A DNA stretch of 41,618 nucleotides. Origin: Flavobacteriia bacterium (lineage in GTDB: Bacteria; Bacteroidota; Bacteroidia; Flavobacteriales; Flavobacteriaceae). The position numbers and the translations under genes were made by a program. The notes below the pieces were generated by a model. It saw nothing but the letters and a program-made list of their open reading frames with translations, did not search any database and was not told the origin of the DNA. Position 1 is the first letter of the stretch. Each line of letters starts with the position of its first letter. The stretch covers positions 1 to 41,618 of the forward strand of contig JAABRF010000014.1 in assembly GCA_011391075.1 (NCBI GenBank), in the 5' to 3' direction. This document shows positions 25,337-35,493 of the stretch, piece after piece.

Positions 25337-26611
25337 ATGACATTTCAAAATTTAAATCTAATACTACCTATCCTGAAAGCTGTTCAGGATGAAGGCTATA
25401 CTACTCCAACTCCTATTCAAGCTCAATCTATTCCTATCATTTTATCTGGTAAAGATTTATTGGGATGTGCACAAACAGGTACCGGCAAGACTGCAGCATT
25501 TGCTATGCCTATCTTACAACTTTTAAACGAAAATAAAATAATCGGGAAAGCCAAAAAAGTGAGAGGTTTGATTGTCACTCCAACTCGTGAATTGGCTGTT
25601 CAAATTGGCGAAAGCTTTGAAGCATACGGTCGTCACCTCAGAATTTCGCATACAGTTATATTCGGTGGTGTCAATCAAAATCCCCAAATTGGCACATTAA
25701 AAAACGGTGTTGACCTTATAATTGCTACTCCGGGAAGATTGTTGGATTTGATGAATCAAGGTTATATCAATTTAAAAGACGTTGAAATTTTTGTTTTAGA
25801 TGAAGCCGATAGAATGCTCGACATGGGATTCATTCATGACATCAAGAAATTATTGGCTGTTTTACCTAGAAAAAGACAATCACTTTTCTTTTCGGCTACG
25901 ATGCCACCTGAAATTGTCAAACTTTCGCAAAATATTTTACATCAGCCTGCACAAGTTACCGTTACGCCAAATTCATCAACCGTTGAGATTATACGACAAA
26001 GCGTATACATGGTAGAAAAAAACCATAAAATTCAATTACTGTTAGATTTACTCAATAATCCAAAAATTAAAACTGCTCTGATTTTTACCCGAACCAAACA
26101 TGGTGCTGATAAAGTGGTGAAGTTTTTACAAAAGCACCATATTACCGCAGCAGCCATTCATGGCAATAAAGCCCAAAATGCCCGTCAAAATGCCTTGAAT
26201 AGTTTTAAAGCCCAAACAACCCGTATTTTGGTTGCAACAGATATTGCCTCACGTGGTATTGATGTAGAAAATCTTGAATATGTATTTAACTACGAAATTC
26301 CCAATATTCCTGAGACTTATGTGCATCGCATTGGTCGAACAGGTAGAGCCGGAGCCAATGGTACCGCAATTTCTTTCTGTGATTCGGAAGAAAAACCATT
26401 TTTGAAAGACATTGAAAAACTGATTGGGAAAAAAATTCCAGTTATAGATGATCACGTTTTCCCACTACCGGAAGAACAAGCTGTGATTCGTAAAGAAGTA
26501 ATCAAACATCCGGTCAATCATGCTGAAAAGAAAGTAGCTACGCTTGCCAAAAAGGTGCATTCGCAACAACCCAAAAAGAAAAAATGGTTTTCTAGATCTA
26601 AAAATTTGTAA
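25337..26611 (+). CDS. rhlE: DEAD-box RNA helicase, RhlE type
   Basis: A 424-residue ATP-dependent RNA helicase. Motifs in order: F...[14 protein letters not shown] (Q motif, about 18-31), [10 protein letters not shown] (Walker A), [22 protein letters not shown] (DEAD box), FFSATMP (motif III), ARGID-type SRGIDVENL, and [10 protein letters not shown] (motif VI). The basic C-terminal tail (about 385-424, [13 protein letters not shown]) is typical of RhlE and probably aids RNA binding. Role: ribosome assembly or RNA turnover, often induced by cold in related bacteria. It has a long 5' leader and is convergent with the DUF2891 gene, 18 bp away. Confidence 0.94.
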   Translation: MTFQNLNLILPILKAVQDEGYTTPTPIQAQSIPIILSGKDLLGCAQTGTGKTAAFAMPILQLLNENKIIGKAKKVRGLIVTPTRELAVQIGESFEAYGRHLRISHTVIFGGVNQNPQIGTLKNGVDLIIATPGRLLDLMNQGYINLKDVEIFVLDEADRMLDMGFIHDIKKLLAVLPRKRQSLFFSATMPPEIVKLSQNILHQPAQVTVTPNSSTVEIIRQSVYMVEKNHKIQLLLDLLNNPKIKTALIFTRTKHGADKVVKFLQKHHITAAAIHGNKAQNARQNALNSFKAQTTRILVATDIASRGIDVENLEYVFNYEIPNIPETYVHRIGRTGRAGANGTAISFCDSEEKPFLKDIEKLIGKKIPVIDDHVFPLPEEQAVIRKEVIKHPVNHAEKKVATLAKKVHSQQPKKKKWFSRSKNL

Positions 26612-26629
26612 GATTATCATTATTTGATA

Positions 26630-27682
26630 TTAATGACCTTTTTCTTCAAATGCTCTTAAAGCAAAAGAAGCCAACCAATGTTCGCCTTCATAATTGCCAT
26701 CCACAACTGTAGGCAGCGCGTATTGTAAATGTTGATTTGCTAGAAGTTTTAAATGGGAAAATTGTTTGGGATACATATTTATCAAATGATATAAATTCCA
26801 TGCTCTACTAAAATTCAAACCATCCAAATGTACCAAATGTCCATCAGTTCGGTCGGATACGCGTGCCACTTCCCATTTAAAATTCTTTTGAAACAATTGC
26901 GGACAAAAGCCTTTCAACCATTTTAAAAACTCCTTTTCTGGTAAAATGCGTTGCATCAATCCGATTTCTTCCATACAAGGCGAGAGAAAATCGGTACCAC
27001 TTGGTTCCCAACTCATTGGATAATTTTTATCTTTTTGGAACATGCGCAACGCATTTTCTTTTATTGATTCTTGAAACAATGTATCTTTCGAATAAATTGC
27101 ATAATCCCAAGCATTACTGAGTCCAAATGCAGAATTAGTATGGGTTCCAACTCTTTGTGGATATAACAATTTGGGTAAAAACTCAATGTATCTTTGTATG
27201 ATGAGTTGAGATAAAGGTCTCAAATTTTGCGCCCATTCTTGTGCAAATGGTTCGTTATAGGTATCCAACTCCAATTGCAATTTCAAAAGCCAATTCCATC
27301 CGTAAGTTCGTTCAAAAGACTTTTCGTGCGTTTTGGAAAGATAAGCTATTTCTTTTTGAATATTTTCTTTGGATAAATTGAATTCAAGTTTTTCAACTAT
27401 CAAATCTCTATCTTTTAATTCGGGAAAAGATTTGAGTAAATATACCAAACTCCAATGTCCGTGTACTGAGGAATGCCAATCAAAACAGCCGTAAAAAGCA
27501 GGATGCAACGTCTTGGGATTTTGAATTTCGGTACTATCCAGGAGCATTTGACCCAATTTATTAGGATATTCTTGTTGCATACATTTCAAGGGCAAACGCG
27601 ATAAATGATTGGCTTGTGTTAAAGTTAATTCTTGAGAAAACACATGAAATGTAATGAATAAAAACAGTATTGAAATACGCAT
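26630..27682 (-). CDS. DUF2891 family secreted protein
   Basis: A 350-residue protein with a short signal peptide (MRISILFLFITFHVFSQ). The mature part carries the DUF2891 pattern: HPAFYGCFDWHSSVHGHWSL (about residues 59-78), KTHEKSFERTYGWNWLLKL and GTHTNSAFGLSNAWDYA, with conserved His, Trp and Asp residues suggesting an alpha/alpha-barrel-like enzyme. The family has no established activity that I can recall. Length is normal for the family. It is probably periplasmic. It precedes nothing obvious: the next gene on the same strand (upstream, at 27719-29284) is the FAD protein, 36 bp away, so the two may be co-transcribed. Confidence 0.85.
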   Translation of the reverse strand: MRISILFLFITFHVFSQELTLTQANHLSRLPLKCMQQEYPNKLGQMLLDSTEIQNPKTLHPAFYGCFDWHSSVHGHWSLVYLLKSFPELKDRDLIVEKLEFNLSKENIQKEIAYLSKTHEKSFERTYGWNWLLKLQLELDTYNEPFAQEWAQNLRPLSQLIIQRYIEFLPKLLYPQRVGTHTNSAFGLSNAWDYAIYSKDTLFQESIKENALRMFQKDKNYPMSWEPSGTDFLSPCMEEIGLMQRILPEKEFLKWLKGFCPQLFQKNFKWEVARVSDRTDGHLVHLDGLNFSRAWNLYHLINMYPKQFSHLKLLANQHLQYALPTVVDGNYEGEHWLASFALRAFEEKGH

Positions 27683-27718
27683 ATAAAGAAATTAAAAAAT
27701 TAATTATCAAAAAAAAAA

Positions 27719-29284
27719 TTAAATTTTTCCAAGTATCTCAGCAATCTTCAAAGCACACTTTTCTCCGTCAATCGCTGCTGAAACGATACCACCGGCATAT
27801 CCTGCACCTTCACTACATGGGTACAATCCTTTGATTTGTAGATGTTCGAGTGAAATGGCATCTCTAGGAATACGAACCGGTGAAGAAGTTCTACTTTCCG
27901 GTGCGTGTAAAACAGCTTCATTGGTCAAGTAACCTTTCATCGATTTCCCAAATTCAACAAAACCTTGACGTAAAATATGGGTTATAAAATTTGGAAAAAC
28001 TTCGCCTAATTCAACGGAAGTTGTTCCTGGAATATAGGAAGTTTTGGGAATATCCGTTGATTTAATACTCTTTGTAAAATCCAACATGCGTTGTGCCGGA
28101 ACCTTTTGGGTTTCTCCAGCCAAATGCCAAGCTTTATGCTCAATACTGCGCTGAAATTCCATTCCTGCCAAAGCTCCAAACTTAGCATACGGCTTGAAAT
28201 CTTCCAATTTTAGTTCGACCACAATTCCGGAATTGGCAGTTTTTAAATTCCGTTTGGATGGCGACCAACCATTGGTTACTACTTCGCCAGGACTAGTTGC
28301 ACTAGGCGCTATGACGCCACCAGGACACATACAAAAAGAATACATCCCACGTCCATTGATTTGTTTGACAATAGAATAAGGAGCAGGCGGCAAATAATCA
28401 CCTCTAAAATCACAAGAATATTGAATACTGTCTATCAATTCCTGAGCATGTTCGGAACGCACTCCCAAAGCAAAAGGTTTGGCTTCCATTAAAATTTCTT
28501 TTCTATCCAGTAATTCATAAATATCTCTAGCTGAATGTCCGGTAGCCAATATCACTTTAGATGCCGAAATGGTATCGCCTAATTGAGTAATTATACCTTG
28601 TATTTCATTATTTTTAATCACAAAATCAACCACTCGGGTTTCAAAATGCACTTGACCTCCATGAGTTAAAATGTGATTGCGAATGTTTTGTATAATGTGT
28701 GGTAATTTATCTGTACCAATATGTGGATGAGCTTCTACAGCAATTTCAGGGGAAGCTCCAAAAGCAATCAATAAATGAATGATTCGATCCACATCTCCGC
28801 GTTTTTTGGAACGTGTGTAGAGTTTGCCATCCGAAAAAGTTCCAGCTCCGCCTTCTCCGAAACCGTAATTACTATCTTCGTTTACGATGTGTTGGATATT
28901 CAATGCTTTTAAATCCACTCTGCGTTTGCGAATTTCCTTACCTCTTTCAATCACAATGGGTTTCAATCCTTTTTCCATGAGTTGCAAAGCTGCAAATAAT
29001 CCGGCAGGACCCGAACCAACCACAATAACCTCAGTAGCTTTAGAAACATCAGGATAATCGGGTAATGTAAATCGAACTTCATCAATGAGTTCATCTTTTA
29101 AATAAGCCAAACCCTTTACATTGATTTTGACAATTTTTTGTCGGGCATCAATTGATTTTTTCTGTATAATTGCTTTTTGAATATCTGAAACAGGAATTCT
29201 CAATTGCTTGGCAACAGCTGTTTTGAGTAAATCCTCATTTGCAGCAATTTCGGGACTGGTTTGAAATAGGAATTCTTTTGACAT
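27719..29284 (-). CDS. FAD-dependent dehydrogenase (uncharacterised NAD(P)/FAD oxidoreductase)
   Basis: A 521-residue flavoprotein. After an N-terminal domain of about 90 residues (ending in strand/helix KIVKINVKG) comes the dinucleotide-binding motif VIVVGSGPAGLFAALQLMEKG followed by VIERG, then EDSNYGFGEGGAGTFSDGKL, typical of the conserved FAD-dependent dehydrogenase family COG2509; a second FAD motif is LATGHSARD and a C-terminal one GLYPCSEGAGYAGGIVSAA. The substrate is unknown. The frame extends upstream to 29383, but two -7 boxes lie in that extension and the ATG at 29284 (MSKEFLFQ) fits the family start. Confidence 0.88.
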   Translation of the reverse strand: MSKEFLFQTSPEIAANEDLLKTAVAKQLRIPVSDIQKAIIQKKSIDARQKIVKINVKGLAYLKDELIDEVRFTLPDYPDVSKATEVIVVGSGPAGLFAALQLMEKGLKPIVIERGKEIRKRRVDLKALNIQHIVNEDSNYGFGEGGAGTFSDGKLYTRSKKRGDVDRIIHLLIAFGASPEIAVEAHPHIGTDKLPHIIQNIRNHILTHGGQVHFETRVVDFVIKNNEIQGIITQLGDTISASKVILATGHSARDIYELLDRKEILMEAKPFALGVRSEHAQELIDSIQYSCDFRGDYLPPAPYSIVKQINGRGMYSFCMCPGGVIAPSATSPGEVVTNGWSPSKRNLKTANSGIVVELKLEDFKPYAKFGALAGMEFQRSIEHKAWHLAGETQKVPAQRMLDFTKSIKSTDIPKTSYIPGTTSVELGEVFPNFITHILRQGFVEFGKSMKGYLTNEAVLHAPESRTSSPVRIPRDAISLEHLQIKGLYPCSEGAGYAGGIVSAAIDGEKCALKIAEILGKI

Positions 29285-29317
29285 GTAAAGAATTTTTAAA
29301 ATTTGGAATAATTCAGG

Positions 29318-29346
29318 CAAAGTTAAACCTATATAATGCAAAAATA
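29318..29346 (-). promoter_or_regulatory. candidate -7 boxes of the FAD protein gene
   Basis: Two exact TAnnTTTG boxes on the minus strand: TAACTTTG (29318-29325) and TATTTTTG (29339-29346), 34 and 55 nt before the ATG at 29284. Neither has a clear TTTG at 19-21 nt upstream. Confidence 0.45.
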
Positions 29347-29435
29347 CTAAAACCAACATTTTAATTGTAACGAAAGTAACCAATAGCTCTTAAATGAGTT
29401 GATAAATATCAGTTCCAAAACTTCTTTTGTTTTTG

Positions 29436-29443
29436 TACTTTTG
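29436..29443 (+). promoter_or_regulatory. -7 box of fumC
   Basis: TACTTTTG, an exact -7 box, 63 nt before the fumC ATG at 29507. The -33 box is not evident. Confidence 0.5.
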
Positions 29444-29506
29444 TTGAAATCTTAATAACGTATTTAAATATAAATCTAAAATTTAAAATCGTAAATCATA
29501 AATATC

Positions 29507-30904
29507 ATGAGTTATCGTATCGAGAAAGACACTATGGGTGAAGTGCAAGTTCCCAATGAAGTATATTGGGGAGCTCAAACCCAACGTTCCATCAATAATT
29601 TTAAAATTGGTCCATCAGCTTCTATGCCCAATGAAATCATCAAGGCATTTGGTTACCTTAAAAAAGCAGCTGCCTATGCCAATTGTGATTTAGGCGTATT
29701 GAGTGCAGAAAAACGCGATCATATTGCATTGGTATGTGATGAGATATTAGCCGGAAAATTGGATGACCAATTCCCGTTGGTTATATGGCAAACCGGATCG
29801 GGTACTCAATCCAATATGAATGTCAATGAAGTTGTGGCTCATAGAGCACATGTATTGGCAGGAAAAAAAATTGGAGAAGGCGAAAAAACCCTACAACCCA
29901 ATGATGATGTCAACAAATCACAATCCTCCAACGATACTTTCCCAACAGCCATGAGTATTGCTGCTTATAAGTCATTGGTGGAAATTACTATTCCCGGAGT
30001 AGAAAAACTTTCAAACACCTTGAAAGCTAAATCCATTGCTTTTAAAGATGTCATCAAAATAGGTCGTACACACTTAATGGATGCCACTCCATTGACTTTA
30101 GGTCAAGAATTTTCAGGTTATGCAGCCCAACTCGAATACGGTTTGAAGGCATTGAAAAATACGTTACCACATTTATCAGAATTGGCCTTGGGCGGAACAG
30201 CAGTCGGAACTGGACTGAATACACCTAAAGGTTACGATGTTTCAGTTGCCGGTTACATTGCCCAATTTACAGGTTTACCATTTGTAACTGCTCCCAACAA
30301 ATTTGAAGCTTTGGCTGCTCACGATGCCTTTGTGGAAAGTCATGGTGCTTTGAAACAATTGGCTGTTTCCTTGTACAAAATTGCTCAAGACATCCGATTA
30401 TTAGGATCGGGTCCTAGAAGTGGAATTGGGGAATTATTATTACCTGAAAACGAACCAGGATCTTCTATTATGCCTGGGAAAGTCAATCCGACTCAAGCAG
30501 AAGCGCTTACAATGGTCTGTGCTCAAGTAATGGGAAATGACGTTGCCATCACTTTTAGTGGCACACAAGGTCATTTTGAATTGAATGTATTCAAACCTGT
30601 TATGGCAGCCAACTTCTTACAATCAGCTCGTTTGTTGGGAGATGCTTGTGTATCATTTAATGACAATATGATAGAAGGTACCGAACCTAATATAGGAAGA
30701 ATCAATGAATTAGTCAACAATTCCTTGATGTTGGTTACTGCTTTAAATACCAAAATTGGGTATTACAAAGCTGCCGAAATTGCCCAAACTGCTCATAGAA
30801 ATGGAACGACTTTGAAAGAAGAAGCTGTCAGATTGGGATATATTACAGCTGATGAATACGATCAAATCGTGGTTCCAGCCAAAATGGTAGGTAGTTTAAA
30901 TTAA
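29507..30904 (+). CDS. fumC: fumarate hydratase, class II
   Basis: A 465-residue iron-independent fumarase, interconverting fumarate and malate in the cytoplasm. It shows [14 protein letters not shown] at the N-terminus, [16 protein letters not shown] (about residues 94-109), the H-x-x-D region [31 protein letters not shown] and the family signature [13 protein letters not shown] near residue 317, whose Ser is the catalytic base. Length is standard. It is monocistronic, with a -7 box upstream and a strong terminator 13 bp after the stop. Confidence 0.97.
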   Translation: MSYRIEKDTMGEVQVPNEVYWGAQTQRSINNFKIGPSASMPNEIIKAFGYLKKAAAYANCDLGVLSAEKRDHIALVCDEILAGKLDDQFPLVIWQTGSGTQSNMNVNEVVAHRAHVLAGKKIGEGEKTLQPNDDVNKSQSSNDTFPTAMSIAAYKSLVEITIPGVEKLSNTLKAKSIAFKDVIKIGRTHLMDATPLTLGQEFSGYAAQLEYGLKALKNTLPHLSELALGGTAVGTGLNTPKGYDVSVAGYIAQFTGLPFVTAPNKFEALAAHDAFVESHGALKQLAVSLYKIAQDIRLLGSGPRSGIGELLLPENEPGSSIMPGKVNPTQAEALTMVCAQVMGNDVAITFSGTQGHFELNVFKPVMAANFLQSARLLGDACVSFNDNMIEGTEPNIGRINELVNNSLMLVTALNTKIGYYKAAEIAQTAHRNGTTLKEEAVRLGYITADEYDQIVVPAKMVGSLN

Positions 30905-30917
30905 AAAATACTGTAGC

Positions 30918-30954
30918 AAAAAAACGACATCAGCAAATTGATGTCGTTTTTTTT
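30918..30954 (+). terminator. intrinsic terminator after fumC
   Basis: A perfect 15-bp stem, AAAAAAACGACATCA (30918-30932) with TGATGTCGTTTTTTT (30939-30953), a 6-nt loop and a continuing T-run. Confidence 0.92.
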
Positions 30955-31008
30955 ATCAAAGATATTTATATATTTACACCATTATTTAATCTAAATTTTG
31001 AATTCAAA

Positions 31009-31503
31009 ATGAAAAAAATTCTTTCCTATTCGTTATTTACAATCTTATTTTTAACACTTTATGGCTGTCCTGTTGCATTGGATTATGCCATGGTAGAACC
31101 AGGTTCTGAAAAAATCATTAAAGAATTAATCGGAACATGGACGGCTAATGCTGAAGATCCAGAAGCTAAAAAATTGGTTATTTCCAAAAAAGACGATACT
31201 TCCTATATGGTTGAAGTTTTAGAAAAAGGCTCAATGTATATGCCAGAAACTACTATTTTGACTGGTTGGATAGCTAAAATTGACGACAAAACCTTCTTTT
31301 TTGTACAAGCTGAAAATACCAGTACATATTACCATTATATGATCAAAGAATTGAATGGTAAAAATTTGGTTACATGCGATGTTTCATTATTGGATGGTGG
31401 TATTGACACAGTAAAATCAACTGAAAGTTTATACAACCAAATTAAAACATCTATGGGAATGGCTGATTTTTGCTCAGAAACTATTTCTTGGACAAAAGAA
31501 TAA
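31009..31503 (+). CDS. small lipoprotein of unknown function
   Basis: A 164-residue protein with a lipoprotein signal peptide: MKKILSYSLFTILFLTLYGC with lipobox LYGC (Cys20). The mature domain begins at the conserved-looking LIGTWTA (about residue 41) and alternates charged strands, giving a lipocalin-like small beta-rich impression; this is a guess. No known family is recognised. It is monocistronic between two strong terminators, after fumC. Confidence 0.75.
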   Translation: MKKILSYSLFTILFLTLYGCPVALDYAMVEPGSEKIIKELIGTWTANAEDPEAKKLVISKKDDTSYMVEVLEKGSMYMPETTILTGWIAKIDDKTFFFVQAENTSTYYHYMIKELNGKNLVTCDVSLLDGGIDTVKSTESLYNQIKTSMGMADFCSETISWTKE

Positions 31504-31549
31504 TACATTTTTAGTTCAATCCAAAACCAATTGGATTCAATATAAGCAT

Positions 31550-31583
31550 AAAAAAGCTGTTTAGTTTCCTAAACAGCTTTTTT
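31550..31583. terminator. bidirectional terminator
   Basis: A perfect 15-bp stem, AAAAAAGCTGTTTAG (31550-31564) and CTAAACAGCTTTTTT (31569-31583), with a TTTC loop. It separates the lipoprotein gene from the convergent phosphorylase gene and has A- and T-tracts on the proper sides for both. Confidence 0.92.
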
Positions 31584-31606
31584 ATTGTTTTCAAGTGTTT
31601 TGTTTT

Positions 31607-33271
31607 CTATTTATACAATTTTGTATAGTATTCGTCAACCATTCTATCAGAATCAAAGTAAGGAGCAATCTGTGCCATACTTGTTTCTACCAAGTCCCAC
31701 CATTTTTTAGGGGTTTTATAAAATAATGGAATAACTTCTGTTTCCAACATTTTGTATAGATTTTCTAAATCCAATTGATCTTGCACATAGGTTGGTAAAG
31801 TATGATCTACAATTGGCAATACAAAAGAATTTTGTTTTTTATTTAAATCTTTAAATTCTCTTGCCCATCCGTCATTGGTTGAAAAATTGATAGCTCCATT
31901 CATAGCAGCAGTCATACCACTGGTTCCCGATGCTTCACGGGTAACACGCGGATTATTCAACCACAAATCGGCTCCACCTTTTAATGTTCGTGACAATTTC
32001 AATTCATGTCCGACTAAAACTGCCATATTTTTGATATTCTGACTCAAATGCATGAGGTTATTGAATGTGCTGACACCTTGATAATCCATTGGATAAGGTT
32101 TGCCTGCAAAAACAATTTGAACAGGAAATTTCGCATCATTTAATATTTTTAGAAAATGCTCTAAGTCACGAGTAATCAAATCAGGGCGTTTGTATCCGGC
32201 AAATCGGCGAGCCCAAACAATAGTAAACACTTCTGGATCAAAAATTTTACCGGTTTGATCGGCTACCAATTCAAAGAGTTTGTCTTTCAAATGTTTTTTA
32301 CGACGAATCAATCCTTCTCTATCTTTATTGACTCTTGCTTCTTCAAGCAATTCATCTGCCCAATATTTCTTGTTTTGAGCATTGGTAATATAATCGATTT
32401 TACAAATATCCTTGTGTGCTTTCCACATATTTACAGATACTTCTCCGTGAAGTTTAGAAACTGCATTGGCTGCATGACTCAAACGCAATGCTACCAAAGA
32501 ATGATTGAACACATTGTCTTTAATACCGGTTACCTTTCTAACTTCTTCTAAGGATAAACCATCAAAAAAACTCATTTCACTCAATAGATTGATATCGTGT
32601 TTTTCATTTCCTGCTTCTTCTGGTGTATGGGTAGTAAATACCATTTTTTCTTTCACTTTGGCAACGCTACCATATTTCTTGTACAAATGGAAAACTACAG
32701 ATAACGCATGGGCTTCATTGATGTGATACACATCTGGTTCGTAGTTGAGTTCTTCCAACAATTGTGCGCCTCCTAATCCTAAAACCATAGTAGAAGCTAT
32801 CTTCGCTTTAGGTTCATAATCATATAATCTATGGGTAGTAGATTGGGCTAAAAAGTCGTTTTCAGGAACATCGGTTGATAAAAAGAACATGGGTACCGTA
32901 CCAAAAGTTTTTGGATTCAAAAACATGGCTTTGACCCAAACATCGTGATTGTTGATTTGAATTTTGAATTTAATTCCGGTTTCTTCCAAAAAGTGATAGT
33001 TTTTATCTCTGAATTCAATTCCCATAGAGAAATCTTCATTCAAGGTTTGGTCAAAATATCCCTTTTTCCATAGTATGCCTATCCCTATAACATTTTGATT
33101 TTGGTCATAGGCACTTCGCATATGCGATCCTGCTAAGAAACCCAAACCTCCTGAATAGGTTTTCAAACTTTGATCAATGGCAAATTCCATACTGAAATAA
33201 ACCACTGGTTTTTTGTACTTTTCGTTAAATTTATAAGGATGTTGAAACTGTTTTGGTAAAACTTTGCTCAT
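31607..33271 (-). CDS. glgP: alpha-glucan/glycogen phosphorylase homologue lacking the PLP lysine
   Basis: A 554-residue GT35 protein of the short alpha-glucan phosphorylase subgroup. It shows YFSMEFAIDQSLKTYSGGLG (25-44), FTTHTPEEAGNEKHD, WARRFAGYKRPDL (353-365; the Lys-Arg match the phosphate/cofactor contacts of muscle phosphorylase) and REASGTSGMTAAMNGAINFS (445-464). In ordinary phosphorylases the Met in that last motif is followed by the Lys that binds pyridoxal phosphate; here it is Thr454 (codon ACT, 31910-31912). Length is well below the 800-plus residues of the large enzymes. Without the cofactor the usual phosphorolysis mechanism would not work, so it may be a glucan-binding, regulatory or altered transferase protein. 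A -7 box lies 107 nt upstream. Confidence 0.88.
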   Translation of the reverse strand: MSKVLPKQFQHPYKFNEKYKKPVVYFSMEFAIDQSLKTYSGGLGFLAGSHMRSAYDQNQNVIGIGILWKKGYFDQTLNEDFSMGIEFRDKNYHFLEETGIKFKIQINNHDVWVKAMFLNPKTFGTVPMFFLSTDVPENDFLAQSTTHRLYDYEPKAKIASTMVLGLGGAQLLEELNYEPDVYHINEAHALSVVFHLYKKYGSVAKVKEKMVFTTHTPEEAGNEKHDINLLSEMSFFDGLSLEEVRKVTGIKDNVFNHSLVALRLSHAANAVSKLHGEVSVNMWKAHKDICKIDYITNAQNKKYWADELLEEARVNKDREGLIRRKKHLKDKLFELVADQTGKIFDPEVFTIVWARRFAGYKRPDLITRDLEHFLKILNDAKFPVQIVFAGKPYPMDYQGVSTFNNLMHLSQNIKNMAVLVGHELKLSRTLKGGADLWLNNPRVTREASGTSGMTAAMNGAINFSTNDGWAREFKDLNKKQNSFVLPIVDHTLPTYVQDQLDLENLYKMLETEVIPLFYKTPKKWWDLVETSMAQIAPYFDSDRMVDEYYTKLYK

Positions 33272-33762
33272 GATGTGTACTTATATTTCAAAATAATTCA
33301 AATGCTTATCCAACTATATGAATCTTACTTTTCAAATTACTTATTGATTGTATTTTTAGAGTTATAAAAAAGAGTTGCAAAAGTAATCTTTTTTAAGGCA
33401 ATTTTAATATAATAGGAAGGACAGTAATAAATACAATGTCATCAATATGAACAAATTATACTTATTTCTAGTTTTATATTATGAACTCTAATACTTGTAA
33501 ATAATTTATTTTCAATGAGTTTGGACAAAAGGGATTCATAAGTTTTTTGTTACGAAAACCTTTGCGTAAAAAATTTAAAAATGTTGATAAAAAGTGTATA
33601 ATTATTTGAGAAAAAAATGGGAAATGTAAGTTCCAACCCAAAAACTAGATTTATTTGATTAAATTGTCAAATTAAACTCAAAAAAAAACTATATAAAATA
33701 CAAATATATTGTCCATTTAAAGCTGTAAAAAGAACATAAAATTTAAAGTTTTACAAATAGTT
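33272..33762. other. gene-free spacer with a candidate -7 box
   Basis: About 490 bp of AT-rich DNA between the phosphorylase homologue start and the end of the decarboxylase operon. On the minus strand TACTTTTG (33378-33385) matches the -7 consensus toward the phosphorylase gene, without a well-spaced -33 box. No terminator hairpin was found after the decarboxylase operon and no other open frame or RNA was recognised. Confidence 0.45.
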
Positions 33763-35004
33763 TTACGATTTCAACATACTCAATAAAATACCTGCCGCAA
33801 CAGCCGAACCAATTACTCCGGCAACATTGGGACCCATGGCATGCATGAGCAAATGATTGTTTTTATCTTCTTTTATTCCCATTTCCTGAGAAACTCGAGC
33901 AGAATCGGGAACTGCTGAAACACCTGCCGAACCAATTAAAGGATTGATTTTATTTCTATCACTCAAAAACAAGTTCATGCCTTTGGCAAATAGCACACCA
34001 CCTGCTGTAGCTATAGCAAAAGAGAATGCTCCCAATGCAAATATTTTCAAAGAATCTACTGTTAAAAATACATTCGCTTGTGTTGAAGCACCCACAGTAA
34101 GACCTAATAAAATTGTAATTGTATTGATCAATGCATATCGAGCCGTATCGGCAAGACGTTCCGTAACGCCAGATTCTTTTAATAAATTTCCAAAAAACAA
34201 CATTCCCAAAAGTGGCAAAGCATTAGGTGAAATAAAAGCTGTAAGCAACAAACCTACTATAGAAAAGATTACTTTCTCTTTTTTAGAAACACTTCTAGGT
34301 GGTCTCATCCTAATCAATCTTTCCTTTTTACTGGTCAAAAGTCTCATGATAGGCGGCTGAATCAAAGGCACCAATGCCATATAGGAATAAGCTGCTATGG
34401 CTATTGCTCCCATGAGTTCGGGAGCTAATTTGGAAGAAAGAAATATAGCGGTTGGTCCATCGGCACCACCAATAATTCCAATTGCTCCAGCTTGATCGGG
34501 AGTGAATCCCAATAAGTAGGCACCAATAAAAGTTAAAAAAATTCCCACTTGAGCTGCTGCTCCCAATAGAATTAATTTGGGATTAGAAATCAACGCCGAA
34601 AAATCGGTCATGGCTCCAATTCCTAGAAAAATCAAAGGCGGATACCAACCTTTGACGACTCCACCGTATAAAGTATTCATCACCGACCCATTCTCATAAA
34701 TTCCAATTTGATTTCCAGCCACAAATGGAACATTCCCAATTAGAATCCCAAAACCAATTGGCACCAACAAAAGTGGTTCCCATTTCTTTTTTATTCCTAA
34801 ATAAATAAAAAGAATTCCAATGACAATCATGAGTGCATAACTCCATTCTAAGTTGGCAAATCCTGTATTGTTCCAAAATCTAATCAAACTATTTTCCAAG
34901 GTTACAGTTTTCACTTCAACTGGATTGGTTTGAGCTTGTAAATGGATTGGTAATAGGATGATACCTACCAGAATAAATATAGCTTTTGATATAAAACTTT
35001 TCAT
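33763..35004 (-). CDS. mmdB: sodium-pumping decarboxylase, beta subunit
   Basis: A 413-residue membrane subunit of the biotin-dependent sodium pumps (OadB/MmdB/GcdB family), which decarboxylates carboxybiotin and moves Na+ outward across the inner membrane. About eight to ten hydrophobic segments are visible. The ion-binding Asp182 lies in [21 protein letters not shown], the most conserved family motif, and the second half has the conserved [17 protein letters not shown] region. The N-terminus (about 1-25, ending HLQAQ) looks like a cleavable signal peptide before a soluble stretch. It is the last gene of the operon, 13 bp after the biotin carrier gene. Confidence 0.93.
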   Translation of the reverse strand: MKSFISKAIFILVGIILLPIHLQAQTNPVEVKTVTLENSLIRFWNNTGFANLEWSYALMIVIGILFIYLGIKKKWEPLLLVPIGFGILIGNVPFVAGNQIGIYENGSVMNTLYGGVVKGWYPPLIFLGIGAMTDFSALISNPKLILLGAAAQVGIFLTFIGAYLLGFTPDQAGAIGIIGGADGPTAIFLSSKLAPELMGAIAIAAYSYMALVPLIQPPIMRLLTSKKERLIRMRPPRSVSKKEKVIFSIVGLLLTAFISPNALPLLGMLFFGNLLKESGVTERLADTARYALINTITILLGLTVGASTQANVFLTVDSLKIFALGAFSFAIATAGGVLFAKGMNLFLSDRNKINPLIGSAGVSAVPDSARVSQEMGIKEDKNNHLLMHAMGPNVAGVIGSAVAAGILLSMLKS

Positions 35005-35017
35005 AATAAACTAGATT

Positions 35018-35458
35018 TTATTCGATGTCAAATAAAGGTGCATCTTGCAAAATAGATTGACCAGCACTGATATGTACTTTAACAATGGTTCCACTTCTTT
35101 CAGCCAAGATATTATTTTCCATTTTCATGGATTCAAGCACCATGATTACATCATCTGTTTTAAAAACATCTCCTTCTTTTACCAAAACTTTTATAACATT
35201 TCCTGGTAGAGGAGATTTGATAGTTTTAGCACTTGGTTTAGCATCCTGTTTGACAGGAATAAATTTCTCCCTTTTATCTCCCTCTTTATTGACAATTTCT
35301 TTTCGGGTCAAAATAGGTGTTTTGGTAGTTCTCACTTCCTGATTCAATTCAACGGTTATCGGCGTTCCGTTTAATTCAATTTGAGCCTGATTGTTTTCAA
35401 TTGAATTAACAACTATATCGTAGTTGTTTCCGTTGATGGTAAATTTATAATTTCTCAT
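35018..35458 (-). CDS. mmdC: biotin carrier subunit of the decarboxylase
   Basis: A 146-residue biotin carboxyl carrier protein. The C-terminal biotinyl domain (about 80-146) carries the biotinylated Lys112 in LESMKMENN, preceded by SPLPGNVIKVLVKEGD; an N-terminal beta domain (1-50) and a charged, Lys/Pro-rich linker precede it. The carrier shuttles the carboxyl group from the alpha to the beta subunit. The frame opens at a TTG at 35473, but the ATG at 35458 (MRNYKFTING) is the likely start. It lies between the gamma and beta subunit genes in the expected order. Confidence 0.92.
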   Translation of the reverse strand: MRNYKFTINGNNYDIVVNSIENNQAQIELNGTPITVELNQEVRTTKTPILTRKEIVNKEGDKREKFIPVKQDAKPSAKTIKSPLPGNVIKVLVKEGDVFKTDDVIMVLESMKMENNILAERSGTIVKVHISAGQSILQDAPLFDIE

Positions 35459-35493
35459 GTTTAATAATCTCAAATGTTAAACTTGTATATTTA

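Noticed and set aside
31607-33271. Reading the phosphorylase homologue as a broken remnant of a full-length gene
   Set aside because: The frame is intact, has a clean start and stop, and short-form phosphorylases of this size exist; the missing Lys is a point difference in a well-kept motif.
33944-34360. 138-codon plus-strand frame inside the sodium pump beta subunit gene
   Set aside because: Antisense to a conserved membrane protein; its residue pattern mirrors the sense codons.
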